In this document: positions 12,411 through 23,836 of the stretch, one piece after another
Layout: each line of letters begins with the position of its first letter
How positions within the stretch are numbered: the first letter of the stretch is position 1
Assembly: GCA_958510875.1 (NCBI GenBank)
Contig: OY294068.1
Location: forward strand, 176,855,411-176,919,410
DNA from: Endomychus coccineus
Lineage: Eukaryota; Arthropoda; Insecta; Coleoptera; Endomychidae
Length of the DNA: 64,000 bases
Reading direction: 5' to 3'
Made by a program: the position numbers and the translations under genes
The notes under the pieces: model-generated
Databases searched by the model: none
Told to the model about the DNA's origin: nothing
What the model saw: only the letters and a program-made list of their open reading frames with translations

Positions 12411-13369
12411 CGAAAACTGAACACTTCAAACTTGGTTTTTTGCTAGTCTACAGATTTTGATTCAATTTGAGCACATTGATCAATAATGTTCTTTTGTATT
12501 TTCGGTCCAAATTTGACATAAATCTAACGTAAAAAGTTTAAATTACCCTTGATTGAAAGGTTGAAGGAATTGAAGGGACAAATGCCTTTTATTTAGAATT
12601 GTCGGATGCAAATCATCCTTCAATACAGTAGTTGCTCAAGAACTGCATTCTTGTAGAAATGACACAAGACTACTACATATCGCTGGACAATAATATTCAA
12701 ATCCGAACAACGCTTACTTTCTTTTCATGTTTTGGGACAAACCCCAGCCCTTTACTATCAAGTGCTGTTCAACAACTCTTAGGTTCAATTGGAATATTTC
12801 ATCCCGAAGGCTCTATTGTGGCACATTCGTTATGAAACACCCTGTATAATACTATTCACATTGCAAATATACGACTAACTCGTTGTAATCTGGCTATACT
12901 TAATATAAATTACCAAATATCTGAAATGTTGCGATTTCAGTAGTCACATTGTCTTCGAAATGGGAGAAAGGATTAATAAAAGGCGTTAAGAATGCCATTC
13001 TTCAAATCCGGTATGAAATTCTTCCAATAAGGAATCTGAATTTTTTGGCATACTGATGTATGTGGTAGCATTTCCGTCGCAATAATTTCCTATTGCGATT
13101 TTCAGAGAGAGTAAATTTAGTTTTAAATGCATTTGCTATATTCATCATATAAGCGTTATGATGATTTCTAACTTTCAATTCAGAATATAATGCCTTCAAT
13201 TTCACCATTAAATCAGTTAGAAAGCCAAGCTTGATTAACCAAGGTTTTTGCTCCAATCCTAAGCAAATTTCGTTCTTAGATAAGAAATTCGTTCACCTGG
13301 GCGGTAATACATTTAAAAACCGCTCAATTGTATGTGTGTGTGTGATAAAATATTCCAATTATGCATCAA
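12411..13369. other. Non-coding, nothing firmly recognised
   Basis: Contains 'aaacaccctgtata' near 12835, a string that often ends IS630/Tc1-type elements in insects, but no matching opposite end was found. A short TG-rich microsatellite lies at 13329-13344. Confidence 0.4.
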
Positions 13370-14467
13370 ACGAGAGCAAGGTGAAAAGTCCCTGAAAATA
13401 AAACAGATGGCGCTACAATCTAAAATTCCATGTGACATTTGTGATGTAACATATTTAACTAGAACGCATTAACATTTTCAGATTGATATGTAATTCAGTT
13501 CTGTTTTGACATCCATCGAAAGTAAGCAACCTTGAAAATTTTTGTAATCATGGAAAAAGGTGAATTTCGCGTCTTGGTTAAACATTATCTCTTACGTGGA
13601 CAAAATAATATGCAAACCAAAGCATCGCTTGTTAAACATTATGGGGACTCCTCACCATCGATTGGAACGATTCACAAGTGGCTTACTGATTTTCGTTGTG
13701 GCAGTATGACCACGAAGGACGCCAAACGTTCTGGTCATCTAATTGAGGTTGCAACGTTAGAAATCGTCGACAAAATCCATGGTATGATATTGAAAGATCG
13801 GCGAGTTAAAGTGCACGAGATTGCTGAGGCTATGGGCATCTCAATCCAATGAGTACGGAACAGTTTGTATAAATCGTTTGAATATGAGAAAGTTATCTGC
13901 GAGATGGGTGCCGCATTTGTTCTCTGTTGACAACAAGCGCAACAGTGTGGCAACTTCAAAGGAAGACGTTTTTCGCAGTTTCGTAGCCGTGGACTAAACA
14001 TGGATCCATCACAACACACCAGAGACCAAAGAACAGTCGAAACAGTTAGGCCAAAGTGGGTTTATCGGCCAACAAAGTCATGGCAACAGTTTTTTAGGAT
14101 GTACACGTCCATATCGATTACCTTGAATAGGGTAAAACGATCACCGGCGTATATTGTGCAGAGCTGGTGGATCGATTCGACGCCGATATGAAACGCCAGC
14201 GGCCGCATTTGGCAAAGAAAAGAGGGCTCTTCCACCAGGACAACGCACCGGCGCACAGGTCCGCAGTCGCAATGGCAAAATTGCATGAACTGCACTATGA
14301 ATTGGTTCGTCACCCACCATATCCTCCAGATTTTGATCGAAAAATTAGAAAAACGTTGAACGTAGTTTATCGGGCTACAAGGAGATTATGTTGAGCAATA
14401 AAATAAGTTTTGACCAAATAAATCATTTGTTGTTTAATTTTTCAGGGACTTTTCACCTTGCCCTCGT
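13370..14467 (+). mobile_element. Mariner-family DNA transposon, internally deleted
   Basis: The terminal inverted repeats are almost identical. The left end is CGAG(A)GCAAGGTGAAAAGTC followed by CCTGAAAA. The right end, read on the minus strand, is CGAG(G)GCAAGGTGAAAAGTC followed by CCTGAAAA. The right end is followed by TA, the expected mariner target dinucleotide; the left flank has drifted to AA. At about 1.1 kb the element is shorter than the usual ~1.3 kb mariner. A related fragment with a similar end lies at 58262-58742 in the opposite orientation. Confidence 0.9.
13550..14400 (+). pseudogene. Mariner transposase, broken
   Basis: Translation starts at ATG 13550 with MEKGEFRVLVKHYLLRG, a typical mariner N-terminus leading into the helix-turn-helix DNA-binding region (IGTIHKWLTDF). 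It runs about 100 residues to a stop at 13851. Downstream frames recover AVD(stop)TWIHHNTPETKEQSKQ, the first catalytic aspartate with the following glutamate codon turned into a stop. They then give HVHIDYLE and the C-terminal HQDNAPAHRS...HPPYPPDF block. The segment between PPDF and the last ~20 residues (GLQGDYVEQ) is shortened, which explains part of the missing length. Several stops and at least two frameshifts make it inactive. Confidence 0.9.
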
Positions 14468-14950
14468 ATTCTTATAGAAGTAATTCAAACGAATGTATGT
14501 TGTTGAAAAATCGCCAATTTGGAATTTGGATATTTAAACGGTGGGCAATTCATCCTTGCCTAGCGGGTACCCTGATGCCTCGCGAGCATTGCGGTCAAAA
14601 CCCTGAACTAAACAATGAAAAGATGAATGAATTATTCTCGAAACATATTCAGCTATGACATTCTGATTCGAATTTATACAAGCCAACGCATGTTACAATA
14701 ACAAATCTAACGTCTTTCATTCCTCATGTATAACTTGATAGGAATTTGATTTGTTAGATGTCACTAATGTCACATAATCAATATCAGAATAATGCGTAGG
14801 CATACGTAGATCTTTTCAGAGATTGGAATGAAGGATGGGAGTTTTCTTCAACATGATTACTCAGCCTCTTTTATGAATATGTTGCCACACTGAAAACATT
14901 CATATACAGTAGGTACAAGTTTACTTTTGTGTTATTATCTCAAGTCACTA

Positions 14951-16377
14951 ATAGTCCAGGCAATAAGCACGGAAAAAGTCCATAATAAAAAAAAATATGG
15001 TAAGCTGGAATTTCAAAATTCTTTTTGCATTTTGTTCCCAATACCCCATAGATCATTCATGACTATCAAGACCGCGGGGGTCGACCTTCCTACCCCCTCA
15101 AAACTGGGTTCCAACCCCTCAGAGGAGCATTCTTATATAAACAGTCCTAAATTAATGAATTAAGAGCCGAAAATAACCCCCAGTATGTGTTTTGGGTCGC
15201 TGATCACGATTCCGCAGTTAGTTTTTTCGGAAAACTCCCTCCAGATGGGAAATTTGGAAAATTTATATATAATATATAACTTTTAATTTTGTTGCAAAAA
15301 TTACCTCTAGTAGATTTTTTGGGTCGCTGATCACGATTCCGCTGTAATTTTTCTCAAAAAAGTCTCACCAGATGAAAAATTAGGGAAATTTTAGATTTTC
15401 CTGAGACGTTTGTGAATAATAAAGTATAATTTTGTTGCAAAAATTACCTCTAGTAGGTTTTTTCGATCGCTGATCACGATTCTGCTGTAATTTTCTCCAA
15501 AAAAATCTCTCCAGATAGAAAATTCGGGAAATTTGAGATTTTCCTGAGACGGTTATGAATAATAAAGTATAATTTTGCCACAAAAATGACCCCTAGTATG
15601 TTTTTGGGTAGCTGATCACGATTCCGCTGTTAGTTTTCTCGGAAAACTCCCTCCAGATGGGAAATTTGGGATTTTCCATCTGGAGAGAGTTTTTTGGGAA
15701 AAATAACAGCGGAATCGTGATCAACGACCCAAAAAACCCACTAGGGGTCATTTTTGTATTAAAGTTATACTTTATTACTCATAACCGTCTCAGGAAAATC
15801 TCAAATTTCCCGAATTTTCCATCTGGAAAGGGTTTTTTGGGAAAAATAACAGCGGAATCATGATCAGCGACCCAAAATACCTTCTAGATGTCATTTTTGC
15901 AACAAAATTATACTTTATTATTCATAACCGTCTCAGGAAAATCTCATATTTCCCAAATTTTCCATCTGGAAAGAGTTTTTTGGGAAAAATAACAGCGAAT
16001 TCGTGATCAACGACCCAATAAACTCACTAGAGGTCATTTTTGCAACAAAATTATAAATTATATATTATATATATATTTTCCAAATTGCCCATCTGGAGGG
16101 AGTTTTCCGAGAAAACTAAATGCGGAATCGTGATCAGCGACCCAAAAAACATATTGGGGGTCATTTTCGGCTCTTAATTCATCAATTTTCTAAACTTTTC
16201 GATTGTTTCAATAAGAATGCTCCTATGAGGGGTTGAAACCCCCGGTTTTGGGGAGGAAAGGTCGACGCCCACGGTCTTGATAGTCATGAATGATCTATGG
16301 GGTATTAGGAACAAAATGCAAAAAAAAAATTGAAATTCTAGATTACTATGTTTTTTTTGTTTCGTTGCCTGGACTAT
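14951..16377. mobile_element. 1.43 kb palindromic (foldback) element with 4+4 internal ~142 bp repeats
   Basis: The whole element is an inverted repeat about a centre near 15668. Outer ends are ATAGTCCAGGCAA and its complement. Each arm holds four copies of a unit containing 'gctgatcacgattccgctg' plus 'ccagatgggaaatttg' and 'aaaattacctctagta'. The units start near 15199, 15325, 15468 and 15611 in the left arm, mirrored near 15720, 15863, 16004 and 16135 in the right. The outermost ~200 bp of each arm ('atagatcattcatgactatcaagaccg') are also complementary. No protein is encoded. The structure is that of a foldback element. A smaller relative lies at 46697-47447. Confidence 0.85.
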
Positions 16378-17489
16378 AAAGTCTTGTGGGTCTACGAACC
16401 GGTCATAAATTCAATTGAGGTAGAGAGATACGCTTATGGAATGAAGTCGAGAGACTCATAAAGTTATAATTGGAAGTAATACGATATCATTGTCATCGAT
16501 CAAAAAAGTTATTTGAATCATTACCCATTTTTCCTTGGGAACCTTCCAGTGTCGAATCTTTCGAATGCATTTATGCATCCAAAACATGAATGAACATACA
16601 TTTGTTGAGAATGTCAATAGTATCTGGATCGGAAATAATCATCAAAGTTACGATCTTTCTATCACACTACGAATAAAAGGATCGGGAGTGCAAAAAATGG
16701 AGTATCTACCAGTGCCTTTTCATCACTCCCGGGGTTAAAAGTCTCACTTCAGTCCCTAGATATATAATATAATATAATATTGGTATCAGGTGAACTGCCA
16801 AATGTTTGGATTAAAATCACTGGTATCCCCTTAGGGGGTTGAATTCCTGAAATAATTCCCCAGTCTACGTGGCATACGGAACATACCTGACAAATTTCAA
16901 GTACGTCGGCTTTATAGCTTCTAAGATTCCTCTCATATTATATACCAGCTGTTGTGTTCCTGGTTTGAAATATGTAACATAGGAGTTCCTACAAGCTGTT
17001 GATAATAGAATGACTTCGAAAATGTTAGCTTTTGAGATTTTGAAATAATTTCGAAATCATCGTATCTTGGTATAACGCTCAATATATCTTAATGGGCTAC
17101 AGCGTGAATTGACAAAGTTGGTGGTCATATAGAGATCTCTTTGAAATTAGCGAAAAACGAATCCTTGTACCTTTCATTTGTATTCACCAAAATTGGAAAG
17201 TTATTTAAAGCGGGTGGTTCGGTCTCGATTTAGAATAATGATATGAATCAGTAAATAAAAATGGAAAAAGGTAATTTAGAAATGATTTCACACAGCGATC
17301 AAAGCATTCATCAAACTGTTCTAAATTCATAAACACTGAAAGCAAAACATTAAACATAGGAGACATTTCTAATTAAATCGTTCCTGAAATGAAACACGGG
17401 CTCGATAAAGGACATTAGCGTCAACGAAACAAAAAAAAACTCGCCCCGAAACGGTCTACTTTGTTAGCGAAGCGGAGAAAGCTTTGCGT
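16378..17489. other. Non-coding, nothing recognised
   Basis: Contains a short AT microsatellite-like run near 16760-16780 (ataatataatataatatt). No coding or transposon signature was seen. Confidence 0.45.
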
Positions 17490-18043
17490 TTTTAGTATTA
17501 TTTTGCATGTTCAGTGACCGTTTCGATAAGGCGTTTTCCATAGTCTTTACGGGGATTGGATTTGGAGTATCGGTGATGCAGGTGAGGCGACAGATAGACA
17601 GGGTGAACGTAGTGGCGCGCGCCTGCGTCACCCGCTATCGAATGCGCCCCAACGCTGCTCAAAACGACCCCACTTCGTCTCAAACTGTTGAGTCGAATGC
17701 GTGTGTTTTAAAACGGCACGAGTATAATACGAGTCAGATGTTATCGCCTGTACGTCATGTTAACACTAAGTCACCAATTTAATAATTATTTTATTAATTC
17801 ATGTCCCGTACGTGAGATATAGATCACGCGTGTCTGATTTTACGCTGGGATTCCCACATTTGGTATTAATTGAATAATACTTTGAACGATTACAACGCCG
17901 GCCGGACCGAGCAGTTTTTAGCGCGAATAAATATATTCTTGCACGAGAACAGGATAAATTCTAGTGGTGATATTACAGCGGCAAGTAATGTGACAATGTG
18001 ACCGTGCAGTGAATTCCAGTACCGAAGGTGCTTCGACGCAAAA
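17490..18043 (+). promoter_or_regulatory. Candidate promoter/5' leader of the teneurin short-N-terminus isoform
   Basis: This block is GC- and CpG-richer than the surrounding 10 kb, especially 17590-17700 ('gtggcgcgcgcctgcgtcacccg'). It sits immediately upstream of the exon 1 start codon. TCAGTG at 17511-17516 fits the arthropod initiator, but no correctly spaced TATA or DPE is evident. The string 'gatattacag' ending at 17978 could also be a splice acceptor, in which case exon 1 starts at 17979 with an upstream non-coding exon. Transcription start is therefore unresolved. Confidence 0.4.
17988..18001 (+). promoter_or_regulatory. Two minimal start-stop upstream ORFs in the teneurin leader
   Basis: ATGTGA occurs at 17988-17993 and again at 17996-18001, separated by CA. 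Each is a start codon directly followed by a stop. They lie 43-56 bases upstream of the coding ATG. If this stretch is in the mRNA leader, they would lower or condition translation of the downstream reading frame. Confidence 0.35.
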
Positions 18044-18126
18044 ATGGATAATTACGGACCACGACCTCCACCCTTACCCAGAAGGGTGCGAAATATATAC
18101 GCGGAACCATTTTCGCATGATCCAAG
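18044..18126 (+). CDS. Teneurin exon 1 (start codon, cytoplasmic N-terminus; Ten-a/Ten-m family)
   Basis: The 83-base coding part of an exon starts at ATG 18044 in a strong insect start context (gcaaaaATGG). It encodes 27 codons plus two bases and ends at AAG|gtaata. The peptide is [14 protein letters not shown] followed by [14 protein letters not shown]9-x-x-P12-x-R14 is a class II SH3-binding pattern, and short proline-rich motifs of this type are known in teneurin intracellular domains. The two leftover bases (AG) join the single A that opens exon 2 to give an arginine codon, with no frame conflict. The resulting cytoplasmic region (~98 residues with exon 2) is far shorter than that of long teneurin isoforms, so this is probably an alternative start exon. 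Assignment rests on phase, Kozak context and composition. An unrelated gene's first exon is less likely but not excluded. Confidence 0.65.
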
Positions 18127-18956
18127 GTAATAATCGTATATTTTAATTACTAGACCGCAGAGTTCGCATTTATTTATGTCAAAGGAAGTAATTTACAACT
18201 TCAACGAAAAGCACGTTTCACAGAAGTAAATATAGAATATCCCGTTCTTACTTAATCGTACTCTATATTAAGAAGTATTCCAAACATACACCAGTGAATG
18301 TCAAAACACAGCCATCAACGTTGTTTATGAACAGGATATTCTACTATATCAACGGTTAATCTCGTTGATGAATCGGAATGATGGATATAATTCACCAATA
18401 ACTCTCCAGTTTTGGCATTTACAACATGTACGTGGAATATTTAATAACCAATTATTCTGGTAAACCGTTTGATATCCGAAACATTACCTGCCAACATGAA
18501 AAGATCTGAAAATACATAGGTTTTAGGAATAAAGTTTGCTGGTACATACAGAAAAAGATGAGTGGTAATTGGACAACTGAACAGGTTGAAATGAGTGATT
18601 TGCAATATCTGACAAGCATAAAGTCTTTAATCTGAATCTATGGGTTGTATCAGCTTAAACTATCTATCCTCAAACTAGTCCCAGAAATGATTGATCTTAA
18701 TATATGGTGACATCAGCCACTAAGGATTGCACGTTCAACAATAATCCTGAAGTGAGATTATTGACAGTCAAGGTTCATTGATCCTTCATTCCCAAAATAT
18801 AACATACCCACACCTGTTCCCTCATGTAGAAGGATTTTATGATGAAGCTGTACTTATCCCCATCAAAGTATATTCTTTTGTCCAAAAATATCAGGCAGTA
18901 AGTCTTGACTTGTTCATCTGAATATTAATAATGTTCTTGACCCATCTATGAATTGT
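18127..18956. other. Start of teneurin intron 1, nothing recognised
   Basis: Non-coding AT-rich sequence after the exon 1 donor site. No transposon or coding motif was seen. The intron continues to 48177. Confidence 0.5.
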
Positions 18957-19008
18957 ATATAAGATTCTCGGGAAATAGCTCACACTAACACATATGCTTA
19001 TTATTTTC

Positions 19009-19049
19009 GTCTTTACGCACGTTTCGGTCACGACCTTCATCAGAAGAAG
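19009..19049 (-). ncRNA. Hammerhead ribozyme motif (PLE-A, left repeat)
   Basis: The minus strand reads CTTCTT, CTGATGA, A, GGTCGTGACC (shortened stem-loop II), GAAA, CGTGCGT (stem III) and AAAGAC. Core boxes are intact. Stem I pairs four of five positions (TTCTT against AAGAC). Stem II has lost two bases compared with the family form GGTC-GTGA-GACC. The expected cleavage is after the A of GTA in the family form. Confidence 0.65.
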
Positions 19050-19109
19050 TATAACTGTATAACCGTGAATTGTCAAAACTAGTTGTATCACCACAAGGCG
19101 TCCTTAACG

Positions 19110-19966
19110 CACCAATTCCAATTAAAAATGCCCACGGCTTCGAAACGAACGTTCAATACGTGATTAATAAATTCAACAATTTCCACTGTAAAATTCAATT
19201 TACTTGTGACATAGAAGTGAATAAAAACATAAATTTTCTAGATATGAACTTTAGACATGATGCAGATGGAAAAATAATAACTTCGTGGTTTACTAAAAAA
19301 GTTTGGTCTCAACGTTATCTTCACTTTAATTCCGTTGCACCAACAGCCTTACAGATCGCGCGGTTAGATTGTCCCACCCAGAGGACCTTCCCAAAAATTT
19401 AAAAATTGTTCGTAACACATTGGAAATGAATGACTACCCAAAAACATTTTTCAATCTCATCATTAAAGAAAGAATAAACAAAATCTATAATGGAACGTCA
19501 TACATAAATAACATAAACGGTGATACAGATAATTTTATGACATTACCATACATTCCGGAGACCTCAGAGAAAATTAAGAAATGTTTAAACTGTGTTGGGA
19601 AATATTTTTCAAATCTGAAACCGTCAATACCTAAAGATAAATAACCCCACACAATATACAAATTAAATTGGTGAGAATGCGATGGGACTTATATAGGAAT
19701 CTCTTAACAGTATGTACAAAATAATGTATGGCCATAAGTATAGAACAAGAAACAAAAATTTTGAAAATTCTACCGCCCATGCTAAACACTGCTTTGATTA
19801 TAGCCATCAATTTGATTACAAAAATGTTAATATTTCAACTAAGAAAACCAATCATTATAAAAGATCTATTCTGGAGATGATTCACATGAAACGTAACTCC
19901 AAGTCTGTAAATCATAGAACAGATATTCAGTCAATAAGTCAGATTTATACTAATTTAATTAATTAA
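19110..19966 (+). pseudogene. Penelope-type reverse transcriptase C-terminus and GIY-YIG endonuclease, broken
   Basis: Frame one (to 19401) contains NINFLDMNFRHDADGKI followed by ITSWFTKKVWSQRYLHFNS. This is the conserved 'NFLD...Y.K......YL.F.S' block at the end of the Penelope reverse transcriptase. A frame change near 19370-19400 leads into a spacer (ERINKIYNGTSYINN, TLPYIPETSEKIKKCLN). After a stop at 19642 the frame ECDGTYIGISQQ near 19677 corresponds to the GIY-YIG start. KHCFDYSHQFDYKNVNI and then ILEMIHMKRNSKSVNHRTD to a stop at 19964 form the rest of the endonuclease domain. The catalytic palm of the reverse transcriptase (YXDD region) is absent. Confidence 0.85.
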
Positions 19967-20330
19967 ATCCCGTGCAAATTTTTACATGCGTTTTTATAAT
20001 TTTAAAAATATATTTTAGGTAGAATGCCCAAAAACAATATTTCTAACAAGGTATGACAACCTTTTTCTATTACCTCATAAATCTTCAACATCTAGTTCGA
20101 AAGTAGATCCTCGGAAGTTATATTTTCAGTTCAGCTCTTTAATACAAAATGTGATTCGATATGTTTATAGAGCTTATAGAATGTTGCTTAGCAGCGGATT
20201 CTTAATTTATATACTTAGAACATTAATGTGTTATGATTTCGATTGTTCTTGTTTCGATTCGTTTTGACGACGTGATAAGGACGCCTTGTGGTGATACAAT
20301 TAGTTTTAAGAATTCACGTTTAGGTATACA

Positions 20331-20372
20331 GTTTTCTGATAATCGTCGGGAGACCGAAACGTACATAAAGAC
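20331..20372 (+). ncRNA. Degenerate hammerhead ribozyme motif (PLE-A, right repeat)
   Basis: The plus strand reads TTTT, CTGATAA (core CTGATGA with G changed to A), T, CGTC-GGGA-GACC, GAAAC at 20356-20360, GTACAT and AAAGAC. The core substitution and the mismatch at the end of stem II make activity unlikely. It lies downstream of and in the same sense as the endonuclease frame. Confidence 0.6.
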
Positions 20373-20429
20373 GAAAATAATAGGCAAATGTGTTCATGTG
20401 ACTTATTTCCCTAGAATTTTATTTATAAC

Positions 20430-21475
20430 ATCTAAAATATATGTTATATCAAGTAATCCTGGAAGCTGTTCCATTTCGGTTGAATGTATGGACTTAGGTC
20501 GCTGGTCAAAGTGTTGTGTAGGAAAAGGGTATTTTACAAATACCTGTAATTCATGAGTCTACTGGGCAAATTTGATATTAGTTTTTTTAATTCATTCATC
20601 AAAATCAACCGGTGATTTATTTATTATAAAATAATCATAATTTCTCGCATGGATATACGAGTACTTCCAAGAATAATGTTGAGACATGAAAATGTGCTAT
20701 GCAAAATTGCAAATCTAAAATAACTACCAATTAAGAAAAAACATTAATTTTCACTGATGAAGCACACATAATCACACTCTCGACGAAATTGCGATTTTGG
20801 AAATTAGTGATAATATTAAGCGAAACGGAGGATCTAACAGAAAGCTGGTTGAAATTAATTCGTAGTGAAATAGTGAGTTCTCTGATATATGGAATAGAAC
20901 TGATTACAAATGATAAATTGGACTCCATTCGTTAACCTCTATTGTGCTAATGATATAATATATAAGCTAATGTATGAAAAATTTCCCAGCTGACCCCTAT
21001 TTGAAAATTACCATTTTAGCATTCTGCCCAGCTATCCGTACCTTTTCTTCTGCTCAGTGCCAGTTCTGATTTCTCTTCTGTTGCGAATAATATAATAGCA
21101 GAGCAGAGGATTTTTAATTCAACTCCAGACAGATCTTGGTGCTCACTCAAATTTTGAACATTAGTTTTGATTTGAAAAAAGACTTGAATCAATAAAATAT
21201 GGATTTATTGCAATTATAAGGCTGAGGGACATTACTTCTTATATCATACCAAATGAAACTCGATATAAGTATATGGTATATGACATCCTGTACTCGAAAA
21301 GTTATTATTATTAATATAGTTAGGCTGGAAGATGGAATCCTATTTTTCATGATAACAACTTATTATAATTATTAATAATTAATAAGTACCTATCAGATAA
21401 TACAATGTTGAAGAATAGAGAATAGGTAACAAAATATAAAAAAAAAACAAATTATTTATATAAGTAGATAATTAA
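20430..21475. other. Intronic, nothing recognised
   Basis: AT-rich non-coding sequence in teneurin intron 1 with no transposon motif that I can support. Confidence 0.45.
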
Positions 21476-21479
21476 AGCA

Positions 21480-22060
21480 GATGTTGTTACTAGTTAGTTA
21501 TTGAATAGTTCAAGACCTACAAGGCTTTTGAAACTTTTGACAACCATGGAACGATTTAACGCATTCAAAGTTTGAAAAAACCACTGCATAGAAGGTAGTA
21601 GTGCCTGCAAGTAAATTTTGAGTGTTCGTGCTTAAATTTGTCAGAATTTAATGACAACATATTTCTTAGGTTCAAGGAAAAAGTATTATGTAAGATTCTG
21701 AATGTTCAAGCCTTTCTAGTTCCTTGGAGATGTTGAAGAGTTCCAAACTATGTTATGGCAATTTGCTCAATTTGACATCCTAGTTGCTCTTCTTTGAGTA
21801 GATTCAATCAAATTTTGATAGCGCACAAGCATTGAAATATAGACGTATTCACTGTCTTGCAGATGTTAGCAATATGTTGTGACCAACGTTAAGTCATCGG
21901 AAATTGAAATACCTAAATCGTTTTGGGTGGTGACAACAATCAACTTTATCAACATCTTCGGGATGTTTTTGGCCACTTTCACATGTATTAAGTCATGATT
22001 CGCATCATTAAAATATCTACATCTAGATCAAGTTGAGGTAAGCTGTAGTAGAGGAAAGTG
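21480..22060 (-). pseudogene. CR1/Jockey-like non-LTR ORF2 C-terminal remnant
   Basis: Read on the minus strand from about 22030: VAKNIPKMLIKLIVVTTQND and LGISISDDL fit the '(E)KDLGV..S.DLK...H' stretch downstream of the reverse transcriptase core. IESTQRRATRM follows, matching the 'LE.VQRRATK' block. Near the 3' end FFQTLNALNRSMVVKSFKS resembles the 'FF..R....WN.LP..VV.A.S...FK' terminus of CR1/Jockey-type ORF2. Stops interrupt it throughout. The catalytic domain is not present here. Confidence 0.6.
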
Positions 22061-22184
22061 ATTGCATACAATTCTCTAGGGCTGGAAACTCTAAAATTGA
22101 ATTACCTGACATGCATTTCAAATATGGTCGTACTAATGAAAATGGCTTAGAAGGGCGTCTTTGTATTGACGATCATCACTTCAT

Positions 22185-22430
22185 TTCGTACAGTTTATAG
22201 CCTGCAAGATCGCCCGATGTATGCACCCTCGATTTCTCTCTTTGGAGATATTTGAGAACTTTAGTGTCTGCTACGCCTTTAAATGATCTCCAGGAGTTGC
22301 AGCAACAAGTAGGATGGCAGAAAATCCGAGCAAACGTAGTGGTTTTCGAGAAAGCTTGGAGTTCCTTGCGGTTGGAATGATGTGAAATAGAGGGAGGGAA
22401 CTTTGCACATCTCATTTCACCTTTCACATT
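22185..22430 (+). pseudogene. IS630/Tc1-mariner-type DDE transposase C-terminal remnant
   Basis: The plus-strand frame PARSPDVCTLDFSLWRYLRT, then LVSATPLNDLQELQQQV, VVFEKAWSSLRLE(stop)CEIEGGNFAHLI matches an insect DDE transposase C-terminus: 'WPARSPDLTPLDFFLWGYLK..VY.TP...L.EL...I', 'V.......R...C....GGHFEHLL'. The last catalytic aspartate (SPD) is kept. One stop interrupts the frame, and no upstream domain was recognised. Confidence 0.75.
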
Positions 22431-22439
22431 TGTTTGTGA

Positions 22440-23836
22440 CAAAGCGCAGGATTAATCATCGATCGAATAGAAAGATATATGCCTCAGTCAATACTAGTTT
22501 AAATCTAACATTCCGAGCAGAAATCGTTATTCAAATCATTACAGCGATCTTTAGACAAGTAACGTGGAAAGCGTTACATGTTTCAATCTTCCGATTATCA
22601 TCAATCAATAGGAGAGTAATCGCTTGTTTCACAAAGATTTAAAAGTTTGCCGCCGAAGTTTTGTTCAAATAATCCAAACTGTAATAACGGTATACTAGCG
22701 TGAAGGAGGAAACCAAATTTGCAAAGATATTCCTAATGAAACGGGGGAGTATGGGAGGTATGTTTAGATTATACATCAAAAGTTGGTCGTTAAGCACGGA
22801 ATTTGATTTTCGGGAAGCAATGCTGTTCTTTAGTATAATTGATGAGAACCAAAATAAACTATTTTGGTAGTATAAACAGAACTCCGATTTTATGGTCACG
22901 ACATTCCCCACCCTGTCTGTTCATAGTTATCTCATGTTAGATTTGCCATAGTCATTGTTATCTGACAAAAGCCAACTAAAAATAAATGAATGTATTCATA
23001 CATTCATTTGTATATCGACTGCACCATGGACTTTTCTTGAGAATATTCATTTACACCCAAAAGTTTTATTAATCAGAAATTATATGGTCAAATAATGTTA
23101 TAGTTCTAGCTTGAAAAATATGCTTATATTTTTTTTCTAGAAAAACAATTTATAAAGCGGAGCGTAGCGATACCGAATAACAATAGCTCGATCTCCGTCA
23201 TTAGTGTGTGAAAGAAAGTACTTAGTGGAACATTATTTACTTATAGTGCAACAATTCTTATTTTCCTCGCTTGCGAAGGATACAAGAAAAGCTATTTAGT
23301 TCTGCAGAGTAAAAAGTAAATTTCGAAATGTGATTCCATCATTTATCTTGTTGGGATCCTGCCACAATAATGGACTTGAACAAAAACTTTATGTTCTTTC
23401 TGCGGTAATGCTTCAATTTCTATTCATGGCACAAAAACAAGATATTAGCTACATTTTAGCGCTCTATGTTTCCATTTTACAATTTAAATAGGCTTCGTTT
23501 GGTCTGTACGGAGAAAAACACGAGCTTTCCACTTCTAAGTCAATTTCTGAGCGGAATCGAATTCTCTCTTGCCAATAGTGCGTTAATAGACTAGCAATTC
23601 AGGGGGTGAATTTAATTAAATTTAACCCTCGCAAGGCAAACTATATTATTTACTTCCGTGGAAAGTTTTTTCCTCTATAAATTGATGAGAAAGTGGAATC
23701 GATTCATTCTCTCTGTTCACTTCTATTTGCCAGACGGGACAGTTTGACGGAAATCACAATAAGAAATATATGATAAAGCAACTGAGATATGAGATATTTT
23801 CAGCTTGTTTATACCCATAATTTCAGTAAACATATT
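22440..23836. other. Intronic, nothing recognised
   Basis: Non-coding sequence of intron 1. Small opposing open frames at 22403-22911 lack any motif. Confidence 0.45.

Larger units (their letters stand above)
18957..20425 (+). mobile_element. PLE-A: Penelope-like retroelement, 5'-deleted, with inverted terminal repeats
   Basis: A left terminal repeat (18957-19145, plus orientation) and a right one (20250-20425, minus orientation) share 'aaataatagg/ttattattttcgtcttta', 'acgtttcggt', 'ttgtatcaccacaaggcgtcctta' and flanking blocks. They bracket the 3' half of a Penelope-type coding region. Terminal repeats in inverted arrangement and 5' truncation are typical of Penelope-like elements. Both repeats contain a hammerhead ribozyme motif: minus strand at left, plus strand (sense to the gene) at right. 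Confidence 0.85.

Noticed and set aside
13321..13346. TG-repeat tract.
   Set aside because: It is too short to be more than an ordinary microsatellite, with no sign of function.
15380..15863. Open frames reading 'FYLERFFWRKLQQNRDQRSKKPTRG' style repeats on both strands.
   Set aside because: They arise from the tandem units of the palindromic element and appear mirrored on both strands, so they are not protein-coding.
22176..22442. 88-codon minus-strand open frame.
   Set aside because: The plus strand of the same bases encodes a clear DDE transposase C-terminus, so the minus frame is its shadow.
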